NCBI GenBank assembly: GCA_964456985.1
Contig: CAYWDH010000007.1
Span: 26,106-90,105 of the forward strand
Source: WJMT01 sp964456985
GTDB taxonomy: Bacteria > Acidobacteriota > Aminicenantia > Aminicenantales > Aminicenantaceae
DNA: 64,000 bases
Reading direction: 5' to 3'
Part shown: positions 1 through 8,144 of the stretch, in pieces
How the letters are laid out: each line of letters starts with the position of its first letter
Numbering within the stretch: the stretch's first letter is position 1
The notes under the pieces: model-generated
What the model was told of the DNA's origin: nothing
The model's database searches: none
The model's input: the letters and a program-made list of their open reading frames with translations, nothing else
Position numbers and translations under genes: made by a program

Positions 1-1081
1 CAGTGTAATAGGATGGCTTTTCTTCCGTCGGGTCAGTAATCTCTGCCCGTGCCAGCTTCACAGCCATGGATGCAAATTCTGTGGCCAGCTCCAGATTTTG
101 TTTTTTTTCTAACATCTTGAATGCAACATTGTTGTAGAGATTCCATGTCCCTGCGCCGGGATTCTGTTTCATATAGTCTTTTATTCTTTCAAATTCTCCC
201 TTCTCTGCCAAAGTCCGGCATACAATAGAATGCCCCATGGAAATGTTTTCACTGTCAGGGAAATCTTTTTTGAATTCTTGAAGAAGAGCTATTTTTTCGT
301 TCACATCCTTAGCCTGGTAAAATTCCATGAATTTTTCAGATTGGACAAAATCCCCTTTAGGCTCCATCTCCCTTATCATCTGGGCAAACTTTTCTGCCTT
401 CTCTGTCTCATCAAAATTTTTGTACAGGGATACAACAGTGGAAAGCTGTTCCTCATTTAAATCAGAATTCTCAGCTATTTCATCCAGCTCTTTAAGAGCC
501 ATCTCTTTTCCCCCTGTCGGTTCCATTGCAGAGACATTCCGAATGTAATAGAACAAATAGTCTTTCTTTAACTCAGGATTTTTTGTGAATTCTTTTTGAA
601 ACAGATCACTGATTTCCTGTTGGTCGGCCTCGAGCTCTAACAAATAAGTGCCCCATCCTGCATAGGCTTCAGCCAATCCTGCAAAAGTTCTGGGAACAGG
701 GTCTCCGTCTCCGTTATAAAGATGAATGATATACCCTTTTTTATCATTATTATCGATTATATCATCATCTTGAAATTTGATGAGGGCTCCGCACGACTCT
801 TCCGGAATCAGAAGTGATGCATTCCAGCCTCCGTTTCTCCTTCGCATGACTGTCTCTTTTGCCTCCGGAAGTCCCTTTGAATAAAAATACGAGACCATGC
901 TTATATTATCTGAGGCAGCTAATTCTGTTTCCTGGGGATTATAGGATACAGCAACGGAATCCCCGGGACTAGGTTTCTCAGGAGAAATTGTAAATTTATC
1001 CAAAACTCCATTTTCTTTCTGAGCGCAGAAACTCAAAAGCAAGACTGAAAAGGCTACGGCCAGTATGAGTGATTTTTTCAT
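1..1081 (-). CDS. Secreted/lipoprotein-like protein, C-terminus beyond window start (possible TlpA-type thiol-disulfide protein)
   Basis: An open frame starts with ATG at 1081 and runs off the left edge, so at least 360 residues are present and the C-terminus is missing. The N-terminus (MKKSLILAVAFSVLLLSFCAQKEN) is a signal peptide ending in a lipobox-like LSFC, although Phe at -1 is unusual for a lipoprotein. A beta-rich segment with KFTISPEKPSPGDSV follows (about residues 30-120). After it comes an alpha-helical stretch with TPR-like character that includes EKFAQMIREMEPKGD. This order resembles the N-terminal part of large TlpA/redoxin-type exported proteins, whose thioredoxin domain would lie beyond the edge. 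That assignment is inference; no CxxC is visible here. The gene is followed by a 65-nt gap and then the start-distal end of the next minus-strand gene. Confidence 0.75.
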   Translation of the reverse strand, partial: MKKSLILAVAFSVLLLSFCAQKENGVLDKFTISPEKPSPGDSVAVSYNPQETELAASDNISMVSYFYSKGLPEAKETVMRRRNGGWNASLLIPEESCGALIKFQDDDIIDNNDKKGYIIHLYNGDGDPVPRTFAGLAEAYAGWGTYLLELEADQQEISDLFQKEFTKNPELKKDYLFYYIRNVSAMEPTGGKEMALKELDEIAENSDLNEEQLSTVVSLYKNFDETEKAEKFAQMIREMEPKGDFVQSEKFMEFYQAKDVNEKIALLQEFKKDFPDSENISMGHSIVCRTLAEKGEFERIKDYMKQNPGAGTWNLYNNVAFKMLEKKQNLELATEFASMAVKLARAEITDPTEEKPSYYT

Positions 1082-1146
1082 GCATCCTCCTCCATTATCG
1101 AGATTAAAAAAATATTTCTGTTATTCTATAACAAAAAAAACTTAAG

Positions 1147-1992
1147 TCAAATAACAGATATCACGCCTTTGATAAAACCTATGGATTCAGCTGCGCCGGG
1201 GAGAGGGTCTTTTCCGTCTTTTTCAAACTCCAGCGCTGCACATCCCTTATAATTGATATCCAGCAGAGTTTTTAGGAATCGGGGAATATCGATCACGCCC
1301 CGCCCTATCTCAACCGTAGTCCCGTCCTTATCAGCTTGGGTTACGTCCTTTATATGAACATCCAACAACCTATCCTTATATTTTTCAGCAGCTTCCGAAG
1401 GATCGACTCCGGCTCGCTGGGTATGTCCGGCATCCAGGCATATTCCCACTCTCCGGTCAAACCCCCTGATACGCTCATAAGCGCTTCCCGGAGTAGGATA
1501 AAGTTTATCAGAAGGGCCGTGGTTGTGGATGGCTAGCTTAATGTCAAATTCCTTTACCTTCTCTTCCACAAGTCCTAAAAGGCCATGATCCGGAACTCCT
1601 ATGATGACCTTGATCCCTGCAGCCCGGGCATATTGAAAGGCCCTGTCCACTTCCTGCTCACGGCTCATGTAAATGACTCCGCACCCATAAAGATCAAGTC
1701 CCGAAGCTCTCACCTTTTCCGCTGCCTCTTTTATTTCTCGTTCTGTACTCTCAAGAGGAAGATGAAAGCTTTTCAGTGAAATCCACCGCAAATCCAGCCT
1801 TTTCGTCATGGAGATCGCTTCTTCCAGACTGAATTCTCTGAATGTATAGGAAGCCATACCCAACTTCAAGAATCCGTCCGACGTGCCCTGCTTTTGAGTC
1901 TTTTCCGAAGAGCATCCGTTCGCCCATAAAGCGGCGGAGACCAATCCCAATCCTGATAATTTTATAAAATTCCTTCTGTTTGTTTTTTTCAT
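1147..1992 (-). CDS. Tat-exported sugar phosphate isomerase/epimerase-like TIM barrel protein
   Basis: 281 residues. The N-terminus has a twin-arginine motif (NRRNFIK, residues 5-11), a hydrophobic stretch and a lipobox-like ANGC at 24-27, so it is probably a Tat-exported lipoprotein. Residues 43-281 look like a xylose-isomerase-type TIM barrel (AP-endonuclease family 2). Metal-site motifs are visible: HNHG at 156-159, CLDAGH at 185-190, DVHIKD at 211-216 and LEFE at 254-257. Members isomerise or epimerise sugars, or act in 3-keto-glycoside breakdown; the substrate cannot be read from sequence. The neighbouring DUF1080 and Gfo/Idh/MocA genes fit the 3-keto-sugar role. Its upstream leader carries a diverged copy of the CAT(C/T)GC(C/T)ATTTTT element seen elsewhere in the window. 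The start is set by GGAGG just upstream of ATG 1992. Confidence 0.85.
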   Translation of the reverse strand: MKKTNRRNFIKLSGLGLVSAALWANGCSSEKTQKQGTSDGFLKLGMASYTFREFSLEEAISMTKRLDLRWISLKSFHLPLESTEREIKEAAEKVRASGLDLYGCGVIYMSREQEVDRAFQYARAAGIKVIIGVPDHGLLGLVEEKVKEFDIKLAIHNHGPSDKLYPTPGSAYERIRGFDRRVGICLDAGHTQRAGVDPSEAAEKYKDRLLDVHIKDVTQADKDGTTVEIGRGVIDIPRFLKTLLDINYKGCAALEFEKDGKDPLPGAAESIGFIKGVISVI

Positions 1993-2006
1993 GACTCCTC
2001 CACTCC

Positions 2007-2031
2007 TTATTTATTCATAAAAATAGCAATG
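2007..2031 (-). promoter_or_regulatory. Leader element copy D (diverged)
   Basis: Read on the minus strand this is CATTGCTATTTTTATGAATAAATAA, ending in a four-codon frame M-N-K-stop, 14 nt before the isomerase start. It matches the block found before the genes at 8030, 23632 and 58939, but lacks the Ser-Gly codons. A weak promoter (TTGAAC at 2084-2089, 18 nt, TATAGT at 2060-2065) lies upstream. Confidence 0.4.
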
Positions 2032-2179
2032 CTCTCATTTTCGCTATTCTATATCCAATACTATATAAATATAACCACAACAAGTTCAAGCATTGAAAAA
2101 ATTGCTTAAGCATAATAAACTGAATAAGAGACATGGACTATTCTGGATTTCCAAACAAAGAAAAAGGGAGTACAGGTAA

Positions 2180-2974
2180 ATGAAAAGGTGTCGACTTTTT
2201 GTCTTTGTTCTGTCATTTTTCATATTTATTTCAATATCATGCGCTCCCGCCGGTCGTGAACAAACCGCAGAAAGAGCAATTCCCAATATCAACACCCTCA
2301 CGGAGCAGGAAAAGTCGGAAGGGTGGATCCTTCTCTTTGACGGAAGCACCTTTAAGGAATGGCGGGGATTAGGCCGAAGCGACATTCCCGAAGGCCACTG
2401 GACCATTGAGGAAGGATGCATTAAAAAAGTACCGAGCGGAGATGTCCCTCTCCAGTCCGACGGCCAGCCCCTTCAGGGAGGCGATATCATGACCCGGGAG
2501 ACATTTACAGATTTTGAGCTTAAATTCGAGTGGAAGATAAGTCGGGCCGGGAACAGCGGCATCAAATACAATGTCTCTGAAGAGATATCCGTCTCCCATC
2601 TGCCTGAGACCGCGGCTTTGGGTTTTGAATACCAGATACTGGATGATAAAAATCACCCGGATGCCAAAAACGGAGAAAACAGAACCGCTGCCGCCCTTTA
2701 TGACCTCATAGCTCCTGATGGCAAGACCCTGAAACCAGTAGGAGAGTTCAACACAGGCCGCATTGTGTTCATTGGAAATCACGGAGAGCACTGGCTGAAC
2801 GGAAAAAAAGTCCTTGAATATGACTTGGAAACTCCGCAAATAAAAGAGCTCCTCAAAAAAAGCAAATACGCCCCTATCCAAGGGTTCTCTGAAAAGCGGA
2901 GCGGGCACATTATTCTACAGGACCATACGGATGCTGTATGGTTCAGGAATATTAAGATCCGCAAACTTAAATAA
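2180..2974 (+). CDS. DUF1080 (3-keto-disaccharide hydrolase family) lipoprotein
   Basis: 264 residues. The signal peptide ends in the lipobox SISC (about residues 17-20), so the protein is probably lipid-anchored. The rest is one DUF1080 / 3-keto-disaccharide hydrolase domain with its typical opening GWILLFDGSTFKEWRG (about 49-64). Internal signatures include NSGIKYNV and GHIILQDHTDAVWFRNIKI near the end. The fold is a concanavalin-like beta sandwich, and family members cleave 3-keto-glycosides. The gene lies 10 nt upstream of a Gfo/Idh/MocA oxidoreductase start, so the two are almost certainly one transcript: oxidation at C3 followed by hydrolysis. The preceding AAAGGGAG is a usable ribosome-binding site. 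Substrate is unknown. Confidence 0.9.
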   Translation: MKRCRLFVFVLSFFIFISISCAPAGREQTAERAIPNINTLTEQEKSEGWILLFDGSTFKEWRGLGRSDIPEGHWTIEEGCIKKVPSGDVPLQSDGQPLQGGDIMTRETFTDFELKFEWKISRAGNSGIKYNVSEEISVSHLPETAALGFEYQILDDKNHPDAKNGENRTAAALYDLIAPDGKTLKPVGEFNTGRIVFIGNHGEHWLNGKKVLEYDLETPQIKELLKKSKYAPIQGFSEKRSGHIILQDHTDAVWFRNIKIRKLK

Positions 2975-2984
2975 AGGAAAAAAA

Positions 2985-4313
2985 ATGGAAAAAATAACAC
3001 GAAGAAAATTCATAAAAACGGTCTCCTCAGCAGCAGGAGCCGCGGCTGTGATCCCTGCGGTTCACTATTCAAAAATCCTCGGGGCTAATGACAGAGTCCG
3101 GGTGGGGATCGTGGGATTCTCAGACCGAGCACGGTATTCTCTCATCCCCTGCTTTTTAAACCATTCGTCAGAGCTCAACTTCGAGATCACGGCGGTCTCT
3201 GATATATGGAACAGAAGGCGGGAGGAGGGAGTGGCCTTTCTCAAAAAGAAAACAGGGGCCTTTGTAGCCGGGATGAGAAACAATGAAGAGATGTACGGAT
3301 CGGGAAAAGTGGATGCGGTCATCATCAGTACCGCTGATTTCCAGCATGCCCGACACTGCATACAGGCCGTGAAAAACGGATGCGACGCTTATGTGGAGAA
3401 ACCTTTTGCCAACACCATGGAAGACGCACGGGCAGCCTTAAAAACCGTAAGACAAACAAAAAAAATCGTTCAGGTGGGAACTCAGAGGCGGAGCGCTTCA
3501 AACTACACCCAGGCCAATCAGTTCATCCGGTCCGGAAAATTCGGAGATATTGTGGCCGCTGACATGACATGGAACGTAAACCAGCCCGGAAGATGGCGGC
3601 GGCCCCATCTGGTGGAAGCTCTGAGAGAAGAAGACGTTGATTGGAAGCGCTATCTCATTAACCGTCCCTATGAGCCCTGGAACCCCCGAAAATACATTGA
3701 ATACCGCCTGTTCTGGCCTTATTCTTCGGGTATCCCGGGACAATGGATGGTCCACCAGATCGATACGGTCCACTGGTTTACCGGACTCTCCCACCCCAGA
3801 AGCGTGGTGGTAAACGGCGGTCTTTACCTGTGGAAAGACGGGAGAAAAAATTTCGACACCCTGACGGCTGTATTTGACTACGGACCTCTGGATGACCCAA
3901 GCAAAGGATTTCAAGTCGTGTACTCATCCAGGCAGACCAATTCCGCAGGAGGAGTGAAAGAGCTTTACTTTTCAAACGGAGGAACCCTCAACCTGGCTAC
4001 AAACAAAATCACCCCGGACGGAGGGCTTACTCAGAATATGGCCCAAGCCATGGGCATGAAGGAAAATCGTCTTCCTGAGATGGATATTTCCGGGCTAAGC
4101 GGAGTGGAGACCGCTGCCAACACGGGAACGGATGATGCCACCTCGGCTCATATGCGAAACTGGATGGAGTGTGTCCGAAGCCGGAAAAGACCCCATGCGG
4201 ATATCATGGCTGCTTACAATCACTCTTGTGCTCTGTGTATGACCATTGCGGCCATGCACACAGGAAAAAGAGTGACCTTTGACGAAGCGAAACAGGAAGT
4301 TGTCGTCTCCTAG
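2985..4313 (+). CDS. Tat-exported Gfo/Idh/MocA family oxidoreductase
   Basis: 442 residues from ATG 2985, chosen because it follows AAAGGA and begins a clean Tat signal (MEKITRRKFIKTVSSAAGAA). An in-frame ATG at 2931 lies inside the previous gene and is less likely. A Rossmann fold starts near residue 38 (RVRVGIVGFSDRA). The family's EKP motif is seen in YVEKPFANT, followed by the C-terminal alpha/beta oxidoreductase domain. Such enzymes carry a tightly bound NAD(P) and oxidise or dismutate sugars, often in the periplasm. It probably works with the upstream DUF1080 hydrolase and the divergent sugar isomerase in 3-keto-glycoside turnover; this is inference from context. Confidence 0.9.
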   Translation: MEKITRRKFIKTVSSAAGAAAVIPAVHYSKILGANDRVRVGIVGFSDRARYSLIPCFLNHSSELNFEITAVSDIWNRRREEGVAFLKKKTGAFVAGMRNNEEMYGSGKVDAVIISTADFQHARHCIQAVKNGCDAYVEKPFANTMEDARAALKTVRQTKKIVQVGTQRRSASNYTQANQFIRSGKFGDIVAADMTWNVNQPGRWRRPHLVEALREEDVDWKRYLINRPYEPWNPRKYIEYRLFWPYSSGIPGQWMVHQIDTVHWFTGLSHPRSVVVNGGLYLWKDGRKNFDTLTAVFDYGPLDDPSKGFQVVYSSRQTNSAGGVKELYFSNGGTLNLATNKITPDGGLTQNMAQAMGMKENRLPEMDISGLSGVETAANTGTDDATSAHMRNWMECVRSRKRPHADIMAAYNHSCALCMTIAAMHTGKRVTFDEAKQEVVVS

Positions 4314-4336
4314 TTATTCATAAAAATCTGGTTCTC

Positions 4337-5074
4337 ATGTTTTTATTCACCCCCTCGCAAAACGAACTGCGAAGAAGAAAAAGCGCATTAGTCCGGTTAT
4401 TGCTCAGCTTATTTTGCGGATATTTTTTAATGACCTTTTGTTTGAGTCACTCAAGTGTCAAACTGATTGGCTTCTCAATTTCACTGTTTTGCTTCATTCT
4501 CATTTTAATCGGACTTTCAGGCTGGTTAGGTTTCAGGCGTTTTGCAAAGGTCAATATTACTTTATCAGACAAGCATTTGGACCGAACAAGCCCGGGGACC
4601 ACTGAAACATATCTGATCACAGACATCAAAAAAATCAATATCAAACGGAGAAAAAACGGTCCGATCAGGGAGATAAAAATAACTTTTTCAAGTGGCGCCA
4701 AACTTTTTATCAATGAAGTGAACGATTTTGAAGGATTTTACACTCGCCTCTCCGGCTTATTGAAGGGTGATGTCAAGGTAAAAACCATGATCGAGCCAAT
4801 CGATTTTGATCATCATTTGTTTTATATCTCTTTTGGTGTTTTAGTTGGCGCCGGTATTCCCCTGTTAATGTCACTTTTCGCAAGCCTTGGCTACAGCGTT
4901 GTGAAATATCTGTATTTGGCCACTGCGTTTTATGCTTTTGTTTTGGGGGGTATCATAATCTACAAAAGGACCTTCTCAAAGAGATTCGGGAGTCACTTGC
5001 GGTCAATTGACATCATATCTGGATTGGTGTTTATAGCCTTGGGAGCATACATCGCTATCTCAACGATAATCTAA
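4337..5074 (+). CDS. Hypothetical membrane protein with a PH-like central domain
   Basis: 245 residues, not confidently recognised. Two hydrophobic helices lie near the N-terminus (about residues 20-38 and 44-66). A soluble beta-rich part follows (about 70-155) whose pattern, VNITLSDKHLDRTSP then YLITDIKKINIKRRKNG, resembles bacterial PH-like domains. Three more hydrophobic segments (about 158-245) end the protein. It starts 23 nt after the oxidoreductase stop, in the same direction, so it may be at the tail of that operon. No ribosome-binding site is obvious in front of ATG 4337. Confidence 0.6.
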   Translation: MFLFTPSQNELRRRKSALVRLLLSLFCGYFLMTFCLSHSSVKLIGFSISLFCFILILIGLSGWLGFRRFAKVNITLSDKHLDRTSPGTTETYLITDIKKINIKRRKNGPIREIKITFSSGAKLFINEVNDFEGFYTRLSGLLKGDVKVKTMIEPIDFDHHLFYISFGVLVGAGIPLLMSLFASLGYSVVKYLYLATAFYAFVLGGIIIYKRTFSKRFGSHLRSIDIISGLVFIALGAYIAISTII

Positions 5075-5244
5075 TTCGGTTTTCTGTTTGCTTCTCTTTT
5101 TAAGGCCTCAATCACTCAACTTCGGATCAATAGAAGACCCTAAATTAAGGCCTTTATAGACTCTCTATTGACTAAATCTGTTTCATATAGATATGATGGA
5201 GTGATGAAATTGCTCAGAGGGTGGATCTTTAAAGGAGAGCATTC

Positions 5245-5608
5245 ATGAATGATTTTAACTCAAAAAGAATCAAATCGATCGTCCTTGACCATGGCGCTGA
5301 TCTGTGCGGGATTAGGAGTACTCGGTAAGAATACACTTCTGATGAATCAGAGATACGGAAACATGATACAATTAGGAGCCATTTTAACAAGCCTGGAATT
5401 AGAAGGAGATTCCCCGGCAACATATGTTGGATGCGCTCCAGGATGTAACATTTGTATAGAAGCATGTCCGGTCAGTGCTCTCCATGGAGAGACTGTTGAA
5501 CAAAGGCTGTGCCGACCCCGTTCGATCGTTAAAACGACCAAAGGATATACCCTAACAAAATGCAATATTTGCAGGACAGCCTGCCCCAACTCTTCAGGAA
5601 TTAACTAA
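5245..5608 (+). pseudogene. Decayed epoxyqueuosine-reductase-like iron-sulfur protein (internal deletion)
   Basis: ATG 5245 follows AAAGGAGAG at ideal spacing and encodes MNDFNSKRIKSIVLDHGADLCGI, which looks like the start of a QueG-like or related 4Fe-4S reductase. The frame then stops at once (RSTR-stop). The +1 frame from about 5297 carries the C-terminal half of the same family: AGLGVLGKNTLL, then CAPGCNICIEACPVSAL and CNICRTACPN, the two 4Fe-4S cysteine sets. The middle of the gene (cobalamin or substrate domain, roughly 120-150 codons) is absent. The simplest reading is an internal out-of-frame deletion near GCGGGATTA. An alternative ATG at 5249 could still express a 119-residue ferredoxin-like product. 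Confidence 0.7.
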
Positions 5609-5621
5609 GGGAGAGACTAAA

Positions 5622-8030
5622 TCATGGTTGTTCAAGGAGGTTGGTCTCAAAAACACTTCCGTCTTTTTTAAAGTAGAGAGTCTTGATCTCAAGAGGCCCA
5701 AGAGAGTCTCTGTATGTCATGTCCGGTTTTTTCACATGAACTACAGTTTTTGTGGAAATGCCGGCCGCTTCCTGGATCCTTATGACAAGCGCCTCTCCAT
5801 CCTCTGACCGCTTGCATGCCAGGAGTCTTACATTTTCCGGGCTTAATGAAAGAAGGTCAGGGATATCTATATGTCCCGCCGGAAGATGGGAAAGGGCAAA
5901 GGGAGGTGAAGAGAGCCAGTCAGCCAAAGCAGGTAATTTCCGGAGAATGGATTCAGGCTCTCCGGGAACCACCAGGAGGCGCACAAAATGCTCACCCATA
6001 TCCATACATTTATGACTGGGATGGCTCTTTAAATCAAATTCCCGCTCATGACAGTACGCCGCGCTCCGTAAAACCGAGAGCCTTATCTCGCCGTCTTTAA
6101 AATCAAATCCGTGCTGCCCGCTGTTCACAATTCCGACTGAAGCTGGCTTTCCGTTTATCCGGCCCCTTACAAAAAGCCATCTCCTGTGTACATACTCCCC
6201 TCCGTCAGCAGGCCTCCGGGTGAGCCCTCCGGGAATCTCACAGAGAACAGGGCCTTTTTTGAAATTCGTAGGTATGGATAACTTCAGCCGCCTGTGTTTG
6301 TGATTCCACAGAATCCTCAATCTGTATTCAAGAACAGGCCATTGGGAATAGGAAAAAGTCCTCATCTTAATGAAGCTTTTATCATATTTCCATTCAGATT
6401 CGTGAATCATCCGCACAGGCCCTTTTTCAACTACTCTCAAGCTTTCTGGTATTAATTCAAACACTCCTTCTTTTTCCCTATATCTTTTGATTCCGGTTCC
6501 CCAGGAATCTCCGGAGTCTTTTATGACCAGTGGCTGCATAAGAGACCCGGAGAGAATTAGTTCATTCCGGGGCCCACAAAGTTTTTCGATCAAGCCAGAC
6601 CTCGGATTTATCTCATAATCAAGGGCTGATTTGAACTCTCCTCTCTTTGCTTTCCCTTTTTTGACTTTCAATTGAAAGCGGGATATTCCCATTCCTGGCA
6701 AGTGATTGAAAAATGATATCTTCCTCCGCCATCCGTTAAAAGGAAGCATAGCTTCCGGCTGTTCTTCTTGGCAAATAATCTTCTCTCCGCTTAGAGAGGA
6801 CAGCTCAGTATACCAGTTCCCCTCCCATTTGGGACGATGGGAGATCATGAATTCCCCTTCAACAGGAACCTCAGTTAAAGAGGGATTGGTATTCAATACA
6901 GTTATAGGAAGGGAAGGGCTGTTTTTATGCGGCTTATTCAAGGCTGTTACAGTTTTCATTCTGAGGCGTCTTGCAGAATCCATGGCCTTCCCGTACAAAT
7001 CCAGGGCGTCCCTTTCCGCAGGTTCAGTGCACGAACCCGGAAGGATATCATGAAAGTCATTAAACAGATGATTTCTCCAGGCTTCCTTTATTCTCTCCTC
7101 CGGATAGGGAACCCCTTCCAGCCACCAGGCGGCCGCATTTATGGATTCGGTCTGGTGTAAAAGCCCGGCGCTTTCAATGGCCTTTCTTTTGACCCGGGAA
7201 AGGGATGTGTAGCACCCGGTAAACACGCGCTGAAGCCCTCCTTTAAAAACAGGCGCATCTTTAAGGGAGCTTTTCACGGCTCGATAATACAGATCCGGAG
7301 TGCTGTGGCGGAAATCCACCCGGTCTTCTTTTTTTATAAAATCACGGATTTGCTTCAGGTCCTCTCTCGTCGCACCTCCCCCGTGATCTCCGATCCCCCA
7401 GAAAACAGGGATGTCCTGTCTTTTTTTTAAGGCCAGCTCTGTTCCCTGTCTAAGTCTTTCCTTTATATCATGGTATTCTGTGTGATAGAGTCCGACCGGG
7501 ATCCTCAAGGCTGCGATCTCAGTTCCGTCGCATCCCTGCCAGCGGTAAAGAGAGGACGGAAGTTTTAACTGGTCTTCCTGCGGACGCATATGGATATACA
7601 TCTTGTATCCGCTTTTTCTGAGAATTTGAGGAAGTCCCTCACTGTGTCCAAAAGAATCGAAATTATAGGCCACCTCGGGGAATGAATGGAAATACTTCTT
7701 AAAAAATGTCCTGCCCTCCATAATCTGCCGGATAATAGATTCAGTGGATATAAGATTCACATCCGGCTGCAGATACCATCCTCCGCTTACAGCCCACTTT
7801 CCCTTTTTCACCAACTCCCGGATCCTTTTGAATAAAGAAGGGTCATGCTCCATGACCCACTCATAGAGAACCGCTTCATTGTGATTGAAAATAAAGTCTT
7901 CGTGTTCGTTGAGGATCTCAACAGCGCTTGAGAAAGTCGAGAGCGCTTCCGCGCATCCCTCTTCCCACTGCCACTGCCACACCGGATCCAAATGGGCATT
8001 GCAGATCAGATGCACACATGGCTTTTTCAT
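5622..8030 (-). CDS. Glycoside hydrolase family 38 alpha-mannosidase
   Basis: 802 residues, no signal peptide, so cytoplasmic. It has the GH38 zinc-site motif HLDPVW (13-18, His13 and Asp15) and the nucleophile region YNFDSFGHS with Asp125. GDHGGGAT (near 216) probably supplies another ligand. The N-terminal alpha/beta barrel is followed by the three-helix part (about 280-380) and beta-sandwich domains, the normal full length for bacterial GH38. It hydrolyses alpha-mannosides and possibly manno-oligosaccharides from glycans. The SSS symporter gene lies upstream on the same strand with a 114-nt gap. The leader has no good Shine-Dalgarno sequence and carries a copy of the shared leader element directly abutting the ATG. 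Confidence 0.93.
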   Translation of the reverse strand: MKKPCVHLICNAHLDPVWQWQWEEGCAEALSTFSSAVEILNEHEDFIFNHNEAVLYEWVMEHDPSLFKRIRELVKKGKWAVSGGWYLQPDVNLISTESIIRQIMEGRTFFKKYFHSFPEVAYNFDSFGHSEGLPQILRKSGYKMYIHMRPQEDQLKLPSSLYRWQGCDGTEIAALRIPVGLYHTEYHDIKERLRQGTELALKKRQDIPVFWGIGDHGGGATREDLKQIRDFIKKEDRVDFRHSTPDLYYRAVKSSLKDAPVFKGGLQRVFTGCYTSLSRVKRKAIESAGLLHQTESINAAAWWLEGVPYPEERIKEAWRNHLFNDFHDILPGSCTEPAERDALDLYGKAMDSARRLRMKTVTALNKPHKNSPSLPITVLNTNPSLTEVPVEGEFMISHRPKWEGNWYTELSSLSGEKIICQEEQPEAMLPFNGWRRKISFFNHLPGMGISRFQLKVKKGKAKRGEFKSALDYEINPRSGLIEKLCGPRNELILSGSLMQPLVIKDSGDSWGTGIKRYREKEGVFELIPESLRVVEKGPVRMIHESEWKYDKSFIKMRTFSYSQWPVLEYRLRILWNHKHRRLKLSIPTNFKKGPVLCEIPGGLTRRPADGGEYVHRRWLFVRGRINGKPASVGIVNSGQHGFDFKDGEIRLSVLRSAAYCHEREFDLKSHPSHKCMDMGEHFVRLLVVPGEPESILRKLPALADWLSSPPFALSHLPAGHIDIPDLLSLSPENVRLLACKRSEDGEALVIRIQEAAGISTKTVVHVKKPDMTYRDSLGPLEIKTLYFKKDGSVFETNLLEQP

Positions 8031-8062
8031 TCAACCTGACCTATTCAAAAAAAATGGCGATG
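8031..8062 (-). promoter_or_regulatory. Leader element copy C in front of the alpha-mannosidase
   Basis: On the minus strand it reads CATCGCCATTTTTTTT then GAATAGGTCAGGTTGA, encoding (TTG)-N-R-S-G-stop with the TGA touching the mannosidase ATG. A TATATC -10-like box sits at 8088-8093, exactly 25 nt before CATCGCC, the same spacing as in copies A and B. The -35 region is poor. Confidence 0.5.
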
Positions 8063-8144
8063 TCATCATTATTATTTTATTTTCTGCGATATATAAGATC
8101 TTTTCAAGAATAATGAATTGAACATTTTTTTACTCATGAATAAA

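Noticed and set aside
4314..4326. Further copies of TTATTCATAAAAA after the Gfo/Idh/MocA gene and at about 20541
   Set aside because: The core 13-mer is there, but in the opposite orientation to the genes and without CATCGCC or the promoter, so they were not counted as leader cassettes.
5249..5608. Intact 119-residue ferredoxin gene
   Set aside because: The better ribosome-binding site serves ATG 5245, and the N-terminus of the same family lies in another frame, so a deletion remnant explains more.
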